51,371 nucleotides of DNA. Origin: Spirochaetaceae bacterium bin103. Its GTDB lineage: Bacteria; Spirochaetota; Spirochaetia; SZUA-6; Bin103. How positions within the stretch are numbered: position 1 is the first letter of the stretch; every line of letters begins with the position of its first letter. The stretch is taken from contig MPNH01000039.1 of assembly GCA_002238925.1 (NCBI GenBank), positions 1 to 51,371 on the forward strand. The letters are read 5' to 3'. The notes under the pieces are model-generated. The model was not told the DNA's origin and searched no databases. It saw nothing but the letters and a program-made list of their open reading frames with translations. A program made the translations under genes and the position numbers. This document shows, in pieces, positions 27,837 to 37,505 of the stretch.

Positions 27837-30800
27837 GCCTGTTTCCTGGCTTCGCCCACCACCCGCAGGTAGGTGGCCCGCACGCGCTCGGTCACCGCGG
27901 TCACGGCGCGCTGAAACTCCGCCGACCCGGCGCCGGTTCCGAGCATGCGCCGGGCCAGGGCGCCGAGGGTGGCGGGTGAACTCGGCAGGACGTGTACCTG
28001 GCGATCCTCGAACACCTGCAGGTAGTGCTCGAGGCCGCGCAGAAACAGGTAGTCCTCGCGCAACAGGCCGGCGCCGTCGGGGGTGAGAATGGCAAGCTGC
28101 TGCAGCCGCTCGATGGCGGTGACGGTGTTGCCGCAGATCAGTTCCGGGTGGCGCCCCAGGTACTGGATCTGCAGCCCCTGGACCAGGAATTCGATGTCCC
28201 GTATCCCGCCGACCCCGGACTTGATGTCCTGCCCCCGGCGCACCTGCGACGCCCCCGGCCTGCATGTCCTGCCCGCGGCGCTGCTGGCTGCGCCCGTGCT
28301 CGACCACCGCCAACTCGCGCAGGCGCTCGATGGTGGCGAACACGCGCGCGCCGCGGGTGGCCGGGTCGGCGCCGAAGCGCGCGAACGCGCGCCGTGCCCG
28401 CGCCAGCAGTTCGTCGCCGAGTTCGCGGCTGCCGGCCATCGGGCGCAGGCGCAGCAGCGCCTGCACCTCCCAGTCATTGGCCGGGCCGTCGTAATAGGCG
28501 GTCAGTGCGCTGAGCGAATGCGCCAGCTCGCCCGAACCGCCGTACGGGCGCAGGCGCCAATCCACCCGGTAGGCGGCCATCTCGTCGGCGCGCGCGGCCA
28601 GCACCCGATCCAGTGACCGCGCCAGCTCGGTGACCGCGGCCGCCACTTCGGCGCGCCGCGCCTCCGGCAGACCGCGGTCGTCGTACAGTGCGACCAGGTC
28701 GATGTCGGAACTGTAATTCAGTTCGCCGCCGCCGAGCTTGCCGAACGCCAGCACGCAGGCGCGCTTGCGCACCTCCGGCCGGCCGGCGGTCAGTTGCTCC
28801 AGCACCGCACTGATCAGCGCCTCGGCCACCACCGACAGCTCGTGCATGACGTCGGTGGCCGGCGCCTGCAGGCAGTAGTCGCGGATCGCGATGCGCAGTA
28901 TCTCGCGGCGCCGCACCGCGTCGATCCGCGCCAGCCAGTCGCTGCCGCTGTCGAGGTCGCCGACCACGTCCTGCAGCCGCCGGCGCTGGCGCAGCCGGCT
29001 GGGCTCGGTGACCCAGTCGAACAGGTCGGGCGTACGCACCAGGGCGTCGGACAGGAACTGGCTGGTGGCGAATATCCGCACCAACAGGTCCAGGCGGGTC
29101 GGCTGCAGCAGCATCAGTTGAAAATGGTGCTCCGGGTCGTCGACCGCGGCCACGTATCGTTCCCAGTTGTTGAGCGCCCGGTCGGGGTCGGACTGGACGG
29201 CGAGCTGGTCGGCGGCCAGCACCGCGAGCCGCGCGAACTCGCTGCGATCCGGCGCCCGGCGCGCCAGCCGCGCCAGGTTGCCGAGCGCGCGCTCCGGCTG
29301 GGCAAAACCCATCCGCCTGAACACGAACGCCGCCTCGGCCGGCGGCTCGGCGGCCCCATCGAGGCTCAGCACCAGGTCCGCGATGCCGCCGATACTGCCC
29401 GAGCCCAGCACGCCGTGCCCGAGACGGGTGTCGACAAAACGGCGCACTTGCTCGCGGCGCCGTTCCAATTCCAGGTACAGGAGTTGCGCCGGCGTCAGCT
29501 CCGCGGTCCCCCGGTAGCCCATGCGCCGTGCCAGGTGGCCGCACTCCAGCGCTCCGGCGGCCGGCAGATGCAGGTCGCGCGCCGATCCGCGCAGGATGCG
29601 CAGGGCGTTGATCAGGCGCCGATAGAAATCGTAGGCACCGCGCACCTGCTCCGCCTCAGCGGGATCGAGAATGCCCTCTCCGGCGAGCGCCCGCAACGCC
29701 TGGTGCACGCTCGACGTGCGCAGCGCGGCGTGGGTGTCGCCGTGGCGAACCTGCAGCATCTGCACCGCATACTCCACGTCCACCAGGGCGCCGGCGCTGA
29801 ATTTCGCATTGAGGCGCTCCCCGGCGCCATGCTCGGCGAGCTGGCGGCGGCGCATGGCGTGCACGTCGGCGAGCGGTATCGCGCCGGTGCGATACACCAA
29901 CTCGTCGCGCAGCCGTTCCATGCGCGCGCCGAGCACGCGGTTGCCGGCCACGGCGCGCAGCCGGATCAGTGCCAACCGTTCGTAGGCGAGCGCCGCGCCG
30001 TCCGGCCCGTAATAGTCGGCGAAGCTCTCCAGGCTGACCGCGCGCGGCCCGGCGTCGCCGAATGGTCGCAGGCGCAGATCGACCTCGAAGATTCCGGCCC
30101 GCTTGGCGCTGATCCGGTGCACGGTCTCCAGCACCAGCCGGTCGTAGTAGTCGGCGTTGCCGATCCGCTCCGGGCCGGTGGTGCTGCCGTGGTCGCTGAA
30201 CACGAACATCAGTTCGATGTCGGAAGCGTAGCCGAGGGCGCTGCCGCCCAGCTTGCCGAGTCCCATGACCGCCACGCGCGTGTCGATGCCGCCGAGGGTG
30301 CGAGCCGTGCCGAAACGCGGGCGCAACGCCTCCACGGCCAGCTCGAGCGCACACTCCACCACGAATTCAGCCAGCCGCGTCAGCCGTTCCGCCAGTTCGG
30401 CGACGCCCGACTCGGGGTGCAGGATGTGTTCGAGATCGATCAGGTACGCCTCGCGGTCCTTGAACGCATTCAGCGCGGCAACCTGCTCCTCCGGCGTCGC
30501 GGCCGCGTCCACGCGCTCGCGCAGGCGCTGCCCGACGGTGGCGGCATCGCTGAGGTTGTCGCGCCGCTCGCCCTGCAGCAGGGGCAGCAGCGTCTCGTAC
30601 TGCCGGCGGATGAAGTCCTCCCACAGGTAATCGCTGCTGCCGAGCAGGAGCGCCAGGTCTCCCATCACCCCGGGATCCGCGAGCAGGGCGAGGAGCTGTC
30701 CCTTGGCCGGCAGGTCGGCGATCTGCTCGCTGAGCTGCTCGAACCGCCGCAGCGCCGCGTACGGGTCGGGCGCGACGCCGACAAAGTAGGCGAACTGCTT

Positions 30801-31787
30801 GGTGAGCAGAATCGACAGCTTGAGCTGGTCGAGCAGCACCGGATCGCGGATCGGCTGCCGGGCCCGGTCCACCACGTCGATGGTGTCCTCGATGCGGCCG
30901 GCAACCGTGCGGATGGTCACGCGCTCGATCAGCACCCCGCGCAACGCCAACGCGGCGCTGAGGCTGTACAGAAACAGCGGCGTGTCCTCGGCCACGATGC
31001 GCATGCGGGTCACCGCCCCGCCGCCGGTGGCCGCGGTCTGGTCGGTGATGTCGATCTGCACCGGTTGCAGCACCGGCGTGCGCTGCCAGTGGCCGCGGAT
31101 CGTATCGGCAACCAGCTCGCTGACCCGCCGCCGCGCCGCCTCGGCCGCGCCGCCTTCCAGGTCGGCGACCGCCGCCGCCATACGCTGTTCCACCTGCTGC
31201 CGCCAGGCGGCGATGCTCAGCGCGCGAGCCTGGGCGGTCACGCGGCGGCCGCGGAACTGGTTGACGATCATGGCCCTGACCGCGGGCTGCCGCGGCCGCG
31301 CTGCGCCGCGCCGCATGCCGTGCCGCCGGCCGCGGTACCGGGCGGCAGCGGCCGCAGCGGCGCCGCCGCCGCCCGTGGTTGCGGGGCCGCCACTGCCCGC
31401 GCGCCGCGCGGAACTGACCGCCGGGCCGTACGTGTAGGCGGCGCCAGCGTCGATGGTAAAGCCGCCGGCGGCGAACACGCCGGTGATCAGCGAGAACAGC
31501 CCGGCGTAGTCGGCCGCCAGGATAGTGCACACCAACGCGGCGGCGGCGGCGATTTCGGCCCCGTCGGCGGCCCCGGCAGCCTCGGCGGCGGGCGCGCTGC
31601 CCTCTTCTACCAGGATCGCCACCGGGCGGTCGTTGCTCAGCCGGCTGAGCTCGCGGATGTGGCGCACCACTTCCGGCAGCGAGAACTCCGCGTAGTACTC
31701 TTCCCCAAGGCGGGTCAGGTGGGCATCGATGAAGGCTTCATCCACCCCCTCAAGATGCGCTGTCAGCAAGTCGCGGCGCGGCTTCAT
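27827..31787 (-). CDS. glnE: Glutamine synthetase adenylyltransferase with N-terminal ACT domains, frameshifted
   Basis: Adds and removes AMP on glutamine synthetase. It has about 1306 aa once the frame is corrected, against about 950 in E. coli. Residues 31-60 and two ACT-like repeats (about 84-121, ADYAGLFSLITGVFAAGGF; about 260-307, AEDTPLFLYSLSAALALRG) resemble the end of GlnD. Two nucleotidyltransferase domains follow: MGLGKLGG...SDIE (about 509-525, the second Asp is Glu) and a second with AFGKLGGGELNYSSDIDL. The frame breaks at 28224-28263, a 40-bp imperfect duplication. Beyond it, another frame encodes the expected end (GIRDIEFLVQGLQI, FLRGLEHYLQ) to 27827. Start ATG 31787; no strong Shine-Dalgarno. 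Confidence 0.85.
28224..28263 (-). repeat. 40-bp imperfect tandem duplication inside glnE
   Basis: On the minus strand GGGCAGGACAT occurs twice, 40 bp apart, with similar GC-rich flanks. Removing exactly this 40 bp joins RSQQRRGQD to IKSGVGGIRDIEF in one frame and makes the whole gene divisible by three. It is a genuine mutation or an assembly artefact. Confidence 0.8.
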
Positions 31788-31802
31788 GGCCTGTCCCACA
31801 GT

Positions 31803-31840
31803 GTACACGACCGGCGCAAGAGTACACGACCGGCGCAAAA
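31803..31840. repeat. Tandem repeat, 2 x 19 bp, between glnA and glnE
   Basis: GTACACGACCGGCGCAAG repeated with a 19-bp period just upstream of the glnE ATG. It runs into the A-run that forms the glnA terminator tail, so the glnE leader and the glnA terminator share it. Confidence 0.8.
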
Positions 31841-31874
31841 AAAAGGCCCCGATGCGCTGCACGCACCGGGGGCC
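31837..31874 (-). terminator. Rho-independent terminator of glnA
   Basis: On the minus strand GGCCCCCGGTGCG, a 5-nt loop, CGCATCGGGGCC and then eight T. The stem is about 12-13 bp with one or two wobbles. It lies 43 bp after the glnA stop and separates glnA from glnE. Confidence 0.85.
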
Positions 31875-31883
31875 GTCGAACGT

Positions 31884-31917
31884 GGTACCAGGTGGGCGGT
31901 ACCAGGTGGGGCGGTAC
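31884..31917. repeat. Short tandem repeat at the glnA 3' end
   Basis: GGTACCAGGTGGG(C/G) twice with a 14-bp period, plus a partial third GGTACT that runs into the glnA stop codon. Each unit starts with the palindrome GGTACC. Confidence 0.7.
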
Positions 31918-33338
31918 TAAATGTCGTAGTACATCGCGAACTCCCACGGGTGGGGCCGCAGATCGAGGGCTTGTACTTCGTTCTCCATCTTGTACTCGAT
32001 CCAGGTTTCCAGCACGTCCTCGGTGAACACGTCGCCCTTGAGCAGGAACTCGTGGTCCTCGCGCAGCGCATTGAGCGCTTCGCGCAGCGACCCCGGCGTG
32101 GTCTTGACCTTGGCCAGTTCCTCCGGCGGCAGGTCGTACAGGTCGCGGTCGAGCGGTTCACCGGGGTGCATCTTGTTGGTGATGCCGTCCACCGCGGCCA
32201 TCAGCATGGCCGAGAACCCGAGATAGGGGTTGGACGACGCGTCCGGGCACCGGAACTCGATCCGCTTCGCCTTGGGCGAGGTGGAGTACATCGGCAGGCG
32301 GATCGCCGCGCTGCGGTTGCGCCGCGAGTAAGCCAGGTTCACCGGCGCCTCGAAGCCCGGCACCAGCCGTTTGAAGCTGTTGGTGGTCGGATTGGTGAAC
32401 GCGATGAGCGCCGGCGCGTGCGCCAGAAGACCACCGATGGCGTGCAGTGCCATCTCGGACAGGCCGGCGTAGCCGTCCCCGGCGAACAGGTTGGTGCCAC
32501 CCTTCCAGAACGACATGTGGGTGTGCATGCCGCTGCCATTATCCAGAAACAACGGCTTGGGCATGAACGTTGCCGTCTTGTTGTAGCGCCGCGCGGTGTT
32601 CTTCACCACGTACTTGTACTTGAGCATGTTGTCGGCCATGGTCACCAGCGGCGCGAAGCGCATGTCGATCTCACCCTGGCCGGCGGTAGCCACCTCATGG
32701 TGCTGCGCCTCGATCTGAATGCCGATGCTCTCCAGCGTCATCATCATTTCGCTGCGCAGATCCTGCTGGCTGTCGGTCGGCGGTACCGGGAAGTAGCCTT
32801 CCTTGTAGCGCGGCTTGTAGCCGAGGTTGGGATCCTCCACGCGCCCCGAGTTCCAGCGCCCCTCCTCGGAGTCGATGTGGTAGTAGCCCTCGTGCTCGTT
32901 CTGGTCGAAGCGCACGTCGTCGAAAATGAAGAATTCCGCCTCCGGACCGAAATGCGCGACTTCGCCGATGCCGCTGGAGCGCAGGTAGGCCTCCGCCTTG
33001 CGCGCGATGTTGCGCGGATCGCGGGTGTAGTCCTGGCCGGTGATTGGATCGCTGATGTTGCCGATCATCACCAGCGTCTTGCGGGCCATGAACGGATCGA
33101 TGAAGCCGGTCTCCGGAATCGGCATGACCAGCATGTCCGACTCGTTGATGGTCTGCCAACCGCGGATGCTGGAGCCGTCAAACCCCAATCCGGCCTCGAA
33201 GTCGTCCTCCGAGAGCTCGCGCGACGGAATCGAAAAGTGCTGCCACAGACCGGGAAAGTCCATGAAGCGAATGTCGATTACCTCCACGCCTTCGTCCGCG
33301 ATCAGCTTCATTACATCGCCGGGCGTCTTGAGTGCCAT
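31917..33338 (-). CDS. glnA: Glutamine synthetase type I
   Basis: Dodecameric ATP-dependent glutamate-ammonia ligase, the main assimilation enzyme. It has 473 aa. Beta-grasp N-terminus; catalytic motifs [33 protein letters not shown], and [13 protein letters not shown] in the glutamate-binding region. The adenylylation site is intact in [10 protein letters not shown] (Tyr near 395), so it is a regulated GSI-beta form and a proper GlnE target. The start ATG 33338 has GAGGAGG 8 nt upstream. Expression is from a sigma-54 promoter at 33405-33421 and ends at the hairpin at 31837-31874. Confidence 0.98.
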   Translation of the reverse strand: MALKTPGDVMKLIADEGVEVIDIRFMDFPGLWQHFSIPSRELSEDDFEAGLGFDGSSIRGWQTINESDMLVMPIPETGFIDPFMARKTLVMIGNISDPITGQDYTRDPRNIARKAEAYLRSSGIGEVAHFGPEAEFFIFDDVRFDQNEHEGYYHIDSEEGRWNSGRVEDPNLGYKPRYKEGYFPVPPTDSQQDLRSEMMMTLESIGIQIEAQHHEVATAGQGEIDMRFAPLVTMADNMLKYKYVVKNTARRYNKTATFMPKPLFLDNGSGMHTHMSFWKGGTNLFAGDGYAGLSEMALHAIGGLLAHAPALIAFTNPTTNSFKRLVPGFEAPVNLAYSRRNRSAAIRLPMYSTSPKAKRIEFRCPDASSNPYLGFSAMLMAAVDGITNKMHPGEPLDRDLYDLPPEELAKVKTTPGSLREALNALREDHEFLLKGDVFTEDVLETWIEYKMENEVQALDLRPHPWEFAMYYDI

Positions 33339-33404
33339 GAGTGTTCCTCCTCGTGATGAACGCGGACCTCGGGCCCGCGCCACCTGTGCTGATAGTATCG
33401 TCAC

Positions 33405-33421
33405 AGCAAGATCCGCGCCAA
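33405..33421 (-). promoter_or_regulatory. Sigma-54 (-24/-12) promoter of glnA
   Basis: TTGGCGCGGATCTTGCT on the minus strand; GG and GC are 12 bp apart as required. The predicted start is near 33395, with a leader of about 57 nt. It is presumably controlled by the nearby NifA-like activator or an unlinked NtrC. Confidence 0.78.
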
Positions 33422-33550
33422 GTGCGTTCTTGCCGCTCTACGGTCGCGGTTACTGACGACTTGCTACCATATTGTCGGCCAGTCCGAAAATGTCCTACAT
33501 ATCGGTGGACTGAATTTCCCGGCCTGCCCGCCCGGGCAGCGCGCGGTGCG

Positions 33551-33580
33551 TTGATCGCCGCCCGGCCGCGACACTATATT
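33551..33580 (+). promoter_or_regulatory. Putative sigma-70 promoter of ndk (leaderless)
   Basis: TTGATC (33551-33556), 18 nt, TATATT (33575-33580), then 6 nt to the GTG at 33587. Transcription should start at the initiation codon itself. Confidence 0.6.
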
Positions 33581-33586
33581 GCGGGC

Positions 33587-34012
33587 GTGCCGAACCTTAC
33601 ACGAACTCTCGCCTTGATCAAACCCGACGCTTTCGAACGCCGGCTAACCGGCAAGATCGTCGACGCCGCACTCGATGCCGGCCTGACGATCGTCGCCATG
33701 AAAAGCGTGAACCTGAACCGCGCCCAGGCGGAGGCGTTCTACGCCGTGCACCGCGAACGGCCGTTCTTTGACTCGCTTGTTGCATTCATGACCTCCGGCA
33801 CCATCGTGGCGATGGTCCTGGAGGGCGGCACCGCAGTCCCCGCCTGGCGCGATGCGATGGGCGCCACCGACCCGGCGGACGCGGCGCCCGGCACCATCCG
33901 CCGGCGCTTCGCCGAATCGATCGAACGCAACTGCTGCCACGGCTCCGACTCCGACGCCAACGCCGCAATCGAGATCGGCTGCTTCTTCAGCGGCGAAGAA
34001 CTGCTGCGCTGA
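33587..34012 (+). CDS. ndk: Nucleoside diphosphate kinase
   Basis: Transfers the gamma-phosphate between NTPs and NDPs through a phosphohistidine. It has 141 aa, the normal length. Motifs: LALIKPDAFERR at the start, RPFFDSLVAFMTSG, MGATDPADAAPGTIRRRFA, and the active site NCCHGSDS with His118. The frame is open to 33341, but the upstream part crosses the glnA promoter and is not protein-like. The GTG start has no Shine-Dalgarno and sits 6 nt after a -10 box. Confidence 0.95.
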   Translation: MPNLTRTLALIKPDAFERRLTGKIVDAALDAGLTIVAMKSVNLNRAQAEAFYAVHRERPFFDSLVAFMTSGTIVAMVLEGGTAVPAWRDAMGATDPADAAPGTIRRRFAESIERNCCHGSDSDANAAIEIGCFFSGEELLR

Positions 34013-34027
34013 GCAACGCGCGCACTG

Positions 34028-34858
34028 CTAGTGCGCCGGAGCCGTTGCCGGCTCCGCCTTCTGGGCAAGCACGAAACCGGTCAGGTCGTCGAGGGAGTTG
34101 CACGCCGGCCCGGGCGGCAGTTCCGCGAGCGCGGTGCGCGCCAATGCCGCGTGCGTTCGCGCCTGGCGGTCCGGCGCCAGGTCGGATGCCAGGGCGTCCT
34201 GGTCCATCTGGTCGTCCATGAGCTGGAACGCCAGGCCGAACTGCAGTCCGAATTCCTCCGCGGCCGCCACGTGTTGTTCCGAGCCACCGGCCACCAACGC
34301 TCCGGCGGCGCAGCAGGCCGACATCAGCGCCGCTGTCTTGCTGCGAATGATGGCCAGGTAGTCTTCGACGGTGATCTCCAACTCGTAGCGCTTGATGCCG
34401 TGCTGGAAGATCTCGCCCTGGCTCATGGTCTTGGTAACCGCGCAGAACAGCTGAACCAGCCGCAGGCGCTGCTCGGCCGGTACCCGCAGTTCCGCGAGCA
34501 AGGAAAAGAACTGTGCGTACAGCACGTCGCCGACCAGAACCGCGATGCTGGTGCCGAACTCCCGGTACAACGCGGCGTGGGCGCGGCGCACCAAGGCATG
34601 GTCGATGATGTCATCGTGGATCAGGGAGGCGGCGTGCACCAGTTCCGCGGCCACCGCCGTTGCGATGAGCGGCGAGTCGGGCTGCGGACCGGCGCCCGCT
34701 TCCCGCACCGCGCCGCCACTGAACAGCACCAGCGCCGGGCGCAGCAGCTTGCCGCGCATGGCGCTCAGCGAGGAGATTACCTCCTTGAGGTAAGCGTGCC
34801 GGTCGACCAGCTTCTCGTGGTTCTCGGCGAGCGCCCGGATCTGCCTCTCCAGACCCAC
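34028..34858 (-). CDS. Polyprenyl diphosphate synthase (trans-type)
   Basis: Chain-elongating prenyltransferase, probably making the quinone side chain or a carrier precursor. Both aspartate-rich motifs are present: LIHDDIID and LMDDQMDQD. Also present are the GKLLRPALVLFSGG region and KTAALMSACCAAG. GTG 34858 is the first conventional start (276 aa), but the frame continues upstream with a family-like helix (IYGSIARDLQLVEVGLE). A CTG at 34966 with GAGG 8 nt before it would give about 312 aa. It begins 10-120 bp after nqrF, so a quinone role fits. Chain length cannot be read. Confidence 0.85.
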   Translation of the reverse strand: MGLERQIRALAENHEKLVDRHAYLKEVISSLSAMRGKLLRPALVLFSGGAVREAGAGPQPDSPLIATAVAAELVHAASLIHDDIIDHALVRRAHAALYREFGTSIAVLVGDVLYAQFFSLLAELRVPAEQRLRLVQLFCAVTKTMSQGEIFQHGIKRYELEITVEDYLAIIRSKTAALMSACCAAGALVAGGSEQHVAAAEEFGLQFGLAFQLMDDQMDQDALASDLAPDRQARTHAALARTALAELPPGPACNSLDDLTGFVLAQKAEPATAPAH

Positions 34859-34976
34859 TTCGACGAGCTGCAGGTCGCGGGCGATCGACCCATAGATCCT
34901 CTGCAGGGCGGCGTCCCGGCCACCAGCCGGCGGCGCGACGTCGATGGTGCCGGGAAGAGCAGCCAGACCTAGCGCC

Positions 34977-36197
34977 TCAAAACTCGTCGTAGCGGATCAT
35001 CTCGGGTTCGACGCCGAGGTCGTACAGCATCTTCTGCACCGCGGTCAGCATCAGCGGCGGCCCGCACAGGTAGTACTCTATGTCCTCCGGCGCCTCCTGC
35101 TTGCCCAGGTACTCTTCGAGTACCACCTGGTGAATGAAGCCCACCGGACCGGTCCAGTTGTCTTCCGGAAGCGGCTCCGACAGCGCGATGTGGAAGGAGA
35201 AATTCGGGAACTTCTCCTCGATGTCGCGGAAGTGGTCTTCGTAGAAAATCTCGCGCTTGGAACGGGCGCCGTACCAGTAGGAAACCTTGCGCCCCGTCTT
35301 CAGCGTGTGGAACAGGTGGAAGATGTGCGAACGCAGCGGGGCCATGCCGGCGCCGCCGCCAATGTACACCATTTCCCGGTCCGTCTCCTGGATGAAGAAC
35401 TCGCCGTACGGACCCGAGATGGTCACCACGTCGCCCGGTTTGCGGGCGTACACGTAGGACGAGGCCAGACCCGGCTGCACGTCCATGCCGCGCGGCGGCG
35501 TCGCAACGCGCACGTTGAGCATCACGATGTTGCCCTCGGCCGGGTGGTTGGCCATCGAGTAGGCGCGCTGAATGGGTATTGTGTTCTTGGCGCTCAGCGA
35601 GAACAGGTTCATCTGCTCCCAGTCGCCACGGTACTCGTCCTCGACCTCGATATCCTTGCCGAAGTCGATCTCGTAGGGCGGCACCTCGATCTGGATGTAG
35701 CCGCCGGACTGGTGGTTGAGGTTCTCCCCCTCCGGCAAGCGCAGCACGAATTCGCGGATGAAGGTGGCAACGCTGTCGTTGGAGATTACCTCGCACTGCC
35801 ACTTGTTGATCGAGAATACCTCATCCGGCACCTGCACCTGCATGTCGTCGCGCACCTTCACCTGGCACGACAGCCGCCAGTTTTCCTTGGCGTCGCGGAA
35901 GTTGATGTGCTGCTGCTCGGTCGGCAGGATATCGCCGCCGCCGGCCATTACCTGGCAGCGGCACACGCCGCAGGTACCGCCGCCGCCGCACGCCGACGGC
36001 AGCATGACCCCGCTGCTCGACAGCGTATTGAGCAGGGTACCGCCGGCGTCGGCTTCGACGGCGCCCGCCTCGTCGCCGTTGATGGTGATCTTGATCTTGC
36101 GCTGCGGACGCAGCCGCGCCTCGGCGGCCAGCAATACCACCGTCAGAAGGCCGATCACGGCCGGGAACACGATGATGCTTCCCAATACCTGCAACAT
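34977..36197 (-). CDS. nqrF: Na+-translocating NADH:quinone reductase subunit F
   Basis: NADH-oxidising subunit of the sodium pump. It has 406 aa: one N-terminal membrane helix (5-25), a 2Fe-2S ferredoxin domain with Cys70, Cys76, Cys79 and Cys111 ([12 protein letters not shown]), and a C-terminal FAD/NADH reductase (RAYSMANHP for [16 protein letters not shown] for NADH, CGPPLM). Last nqr gene in transcription order, 15 bp after nqrE. Confidence 0.97.
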   Translation of the reverse strand: MLQVLGSIIVFPAVIGLLTVVLLAAEARLRPQRKIKITINGDEAGAVEADAGGTLLNTLSSSGVMLPSACGGGGTCGVCRCQVMAGGGDILPTEQQHINFRDAKENWRLSCQVKVRDDMQVQVPDEVFSINKWQCEVISNDSVATFIREFVLRLPEGENLNHQSGGYIQIEVPPYEIDFGKDIEVEDEYRGDWEQMNLFSLSAKNTIPIQRAYSMANHPAEGNIVMLNVRVATPPRGMDVQPGLASSYVYARKPGDVVTISGPYGEFFIQETDREMVYIGGGAGMAPLRSHIFHLFHTLKTGRKVSYWYGARSKREIFYEDHFRDIEEKFPNFSFHIALSEPLPEDNWTGPVGFIHQVVLEEYLGKQEAPEDIEYYLCGPPLMLTAVQKMLYDLGVEPEMIRYDEF

Positions 36198-36212
36198 GGT
36201 TCGTCTGCCCCC

Positions 36213-36824
36213 TTACAGTGAGATGCCGGAGAACGACATGAAGCCGATCGACATCAGGCCGGTCAGCAGCATGGTGATGCCCAGGCCGCGCAGTGCCGGC
36301 GGCACGTTGGAGTAACGGATCTTCTCCCGGATCGAAGCGAGCGCGATAATCGCCAGGGCCCAGCCCACGCCGGACGACAGGCCGAACACCAACGACTCGC
36401 TGAACGAGTAGCTGCGCTCCACCATGAACAGCGAGCCGCCCAGAATCGAACAGTTCACGGTGATCAGCGGCAGGTAGATGCCGAGCGCATGGTACAGGCC
36501 GGTCGAGGTTTTCTCGATCACCATCTCCACCAACTGCACCATGGCGGCAATCACGGCGATGAAAGCAATGAAATTGAGAAAGCTCAGGTCGACTTCCGCC
36601 ATGGCCGGGCTGACCCAGGCAAGGCTGCCCGACTTGAGCAGAAACTCGTGCACCAGCCAGTTGATCGGCACCGTGATGCCGAGCACGAAGATGACCGCGA
36701 AGCCGAGGCCGATGGCGGTCTTCACCTGCTTGGAAACCGCCAGGAACGAACACATCCCCAGGAAGAAGGCGAGCAGAATGTTCTCGACGAAAATCGCCTT
36801 GAGCGCCAGGTTGACCAATTCCAT
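36213..36824 (-). CDS. nqrE: Na+-translocating NADH:quinone reductase subunit E
   Basis: Integral membrane subunit, 203 aa, six membrane helices. The cysteines that hold the intramembrane iron with NqrD are visible in GMCSFLAV (Cys25) and VNCSILGG. It starts 3 bp after the nqrD stop. Confidence 0.97.
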   Translation of the reverse strand: MELVNLALKAIFVENILLAFFLGMCSFLAVSKQVKTAIGLGFAVIFVLGITVPINWLVHEFLLKSGSLAWVSPAMAEVDLSFLNFIAFIAVIAAMVQLVEMVIEKTSTGLYHALGIYLPLITVNCSILGGSLFMVERSYSFSESLVFGLSSGVGWALAIIALASIREKIRYSNVPPALRGLGITMLLTGLMSIGFMSFSGISL

Positions 36825-36827
36825 CGC

Positions 36828-37502
36828 CTAAGCCTCCTCGGCGTAGCCGCTCATGCGGCGTTGTGCCCAGATCAGCAGTCCCATCAGGATGAACGCCCCG
36901 GGTGCCAGCACCATCAGGCCGTTGTCCACGTAGCCGGCGTTGTAGAGCGCCTGCGGAATCACCTGCAAACCAAAGATCTTGCCGCTGCCGAACAGCTCGC
37001 GGCAGAAGCCGACGGCGAGGATCACCAGGGCGTAGCCGAGACCGTTGCCGAGGGCATCCAGCACGCTCGGCCACGGCTTGTTGGTCATCGCGAACGCCTC
37101 CAGGCGGCCCATTATGATGCAGTTGGTGATGATCAGGGCCACAAACACCGAGAGCTGGCGCGACACGTCGTAGGCGTACGCCTTCAGCACCTGGTCCACC
37201 ACCACCACCAGCGACGCCACCACCGTCATCTGCACGATGATGCGCACGTTGTTGGGAATCAGGTTGCGCATCAGCGAGATGATCAGGTTGGAAAACACCA
37301 GCACGAAGATCACCGCAATTCCCATTACCAGCGACGGCTTCACCTGCGTGGTCACCGCCAGCGCCGAGCAGATGCCGAGCACCTGGATGGTGATCGGATT
37401 GTTGTCCGACAGCGGATCCTTGAGCACGGTGCGATTCTGCGGCGAGAATAGCGGCTCCCGCTCGATGGCCGGTGCCTGCGGGAGTACTTTCGGGTCTGCC
37501 AT
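36828..37502 (-). CDS. nqrD: Na+-translocating NADH:quinone reductase subunit D
   Basis: Membrane partner of NqrE, 224 aa. The pseudo-symmetric cysteine motifs are [14 protein letters not shown] and [14 protein letters not shown]. The first 35 residues form a cytoplasmic extension. It starts 3 bp after the nqrC stop. Confidence 0.96.
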   Translation of the reverse strand: MADPKVLPQAPAIEREPLFSPQNRTVLKDPLSDNNPITIQVLGICSALAVTTQVKPSLVMGIAVIFVLVFSNLIISLMRNLIPNNVRIIVQMTVVASLVVVVDQVLKAYAYDVSRQLSVFVALIITNCIIMGRLEAFAMTNKPWPSVLDALGNGLGYALVILAVGFCRELFGSGKIFGLQVIPQALYNAGYVDNGLMVLAPGAFILMGLLIWAQRRMSGYAEEA

Positions 37503-37505
37503 TCC

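Noticed and set aside
27827..31787. Calling the glnE gene glnD because of the ACT domains
   Set aside because: Two GKLGG-type nucleotidyltransferase domains and the intact Tyr in GlnA fit GlnE; no HD domain of GlnD is present.
27294..31862. A single 1522-aa protein on the minus strand
   Set aside because: Its last 330 or so residues are a shifted frame crossing glnK and the end of amtB antisense. The real glnE end is in another frame, stopping at 27827.
28794..33356. A 1520-aa open frame on the plus strand across glnE and glnA
   Set aside because: Antisense shadow caused by high GC; its sequence is rich in Arg, Gln, His and Gly with no domain, and it opposes two certain genes.
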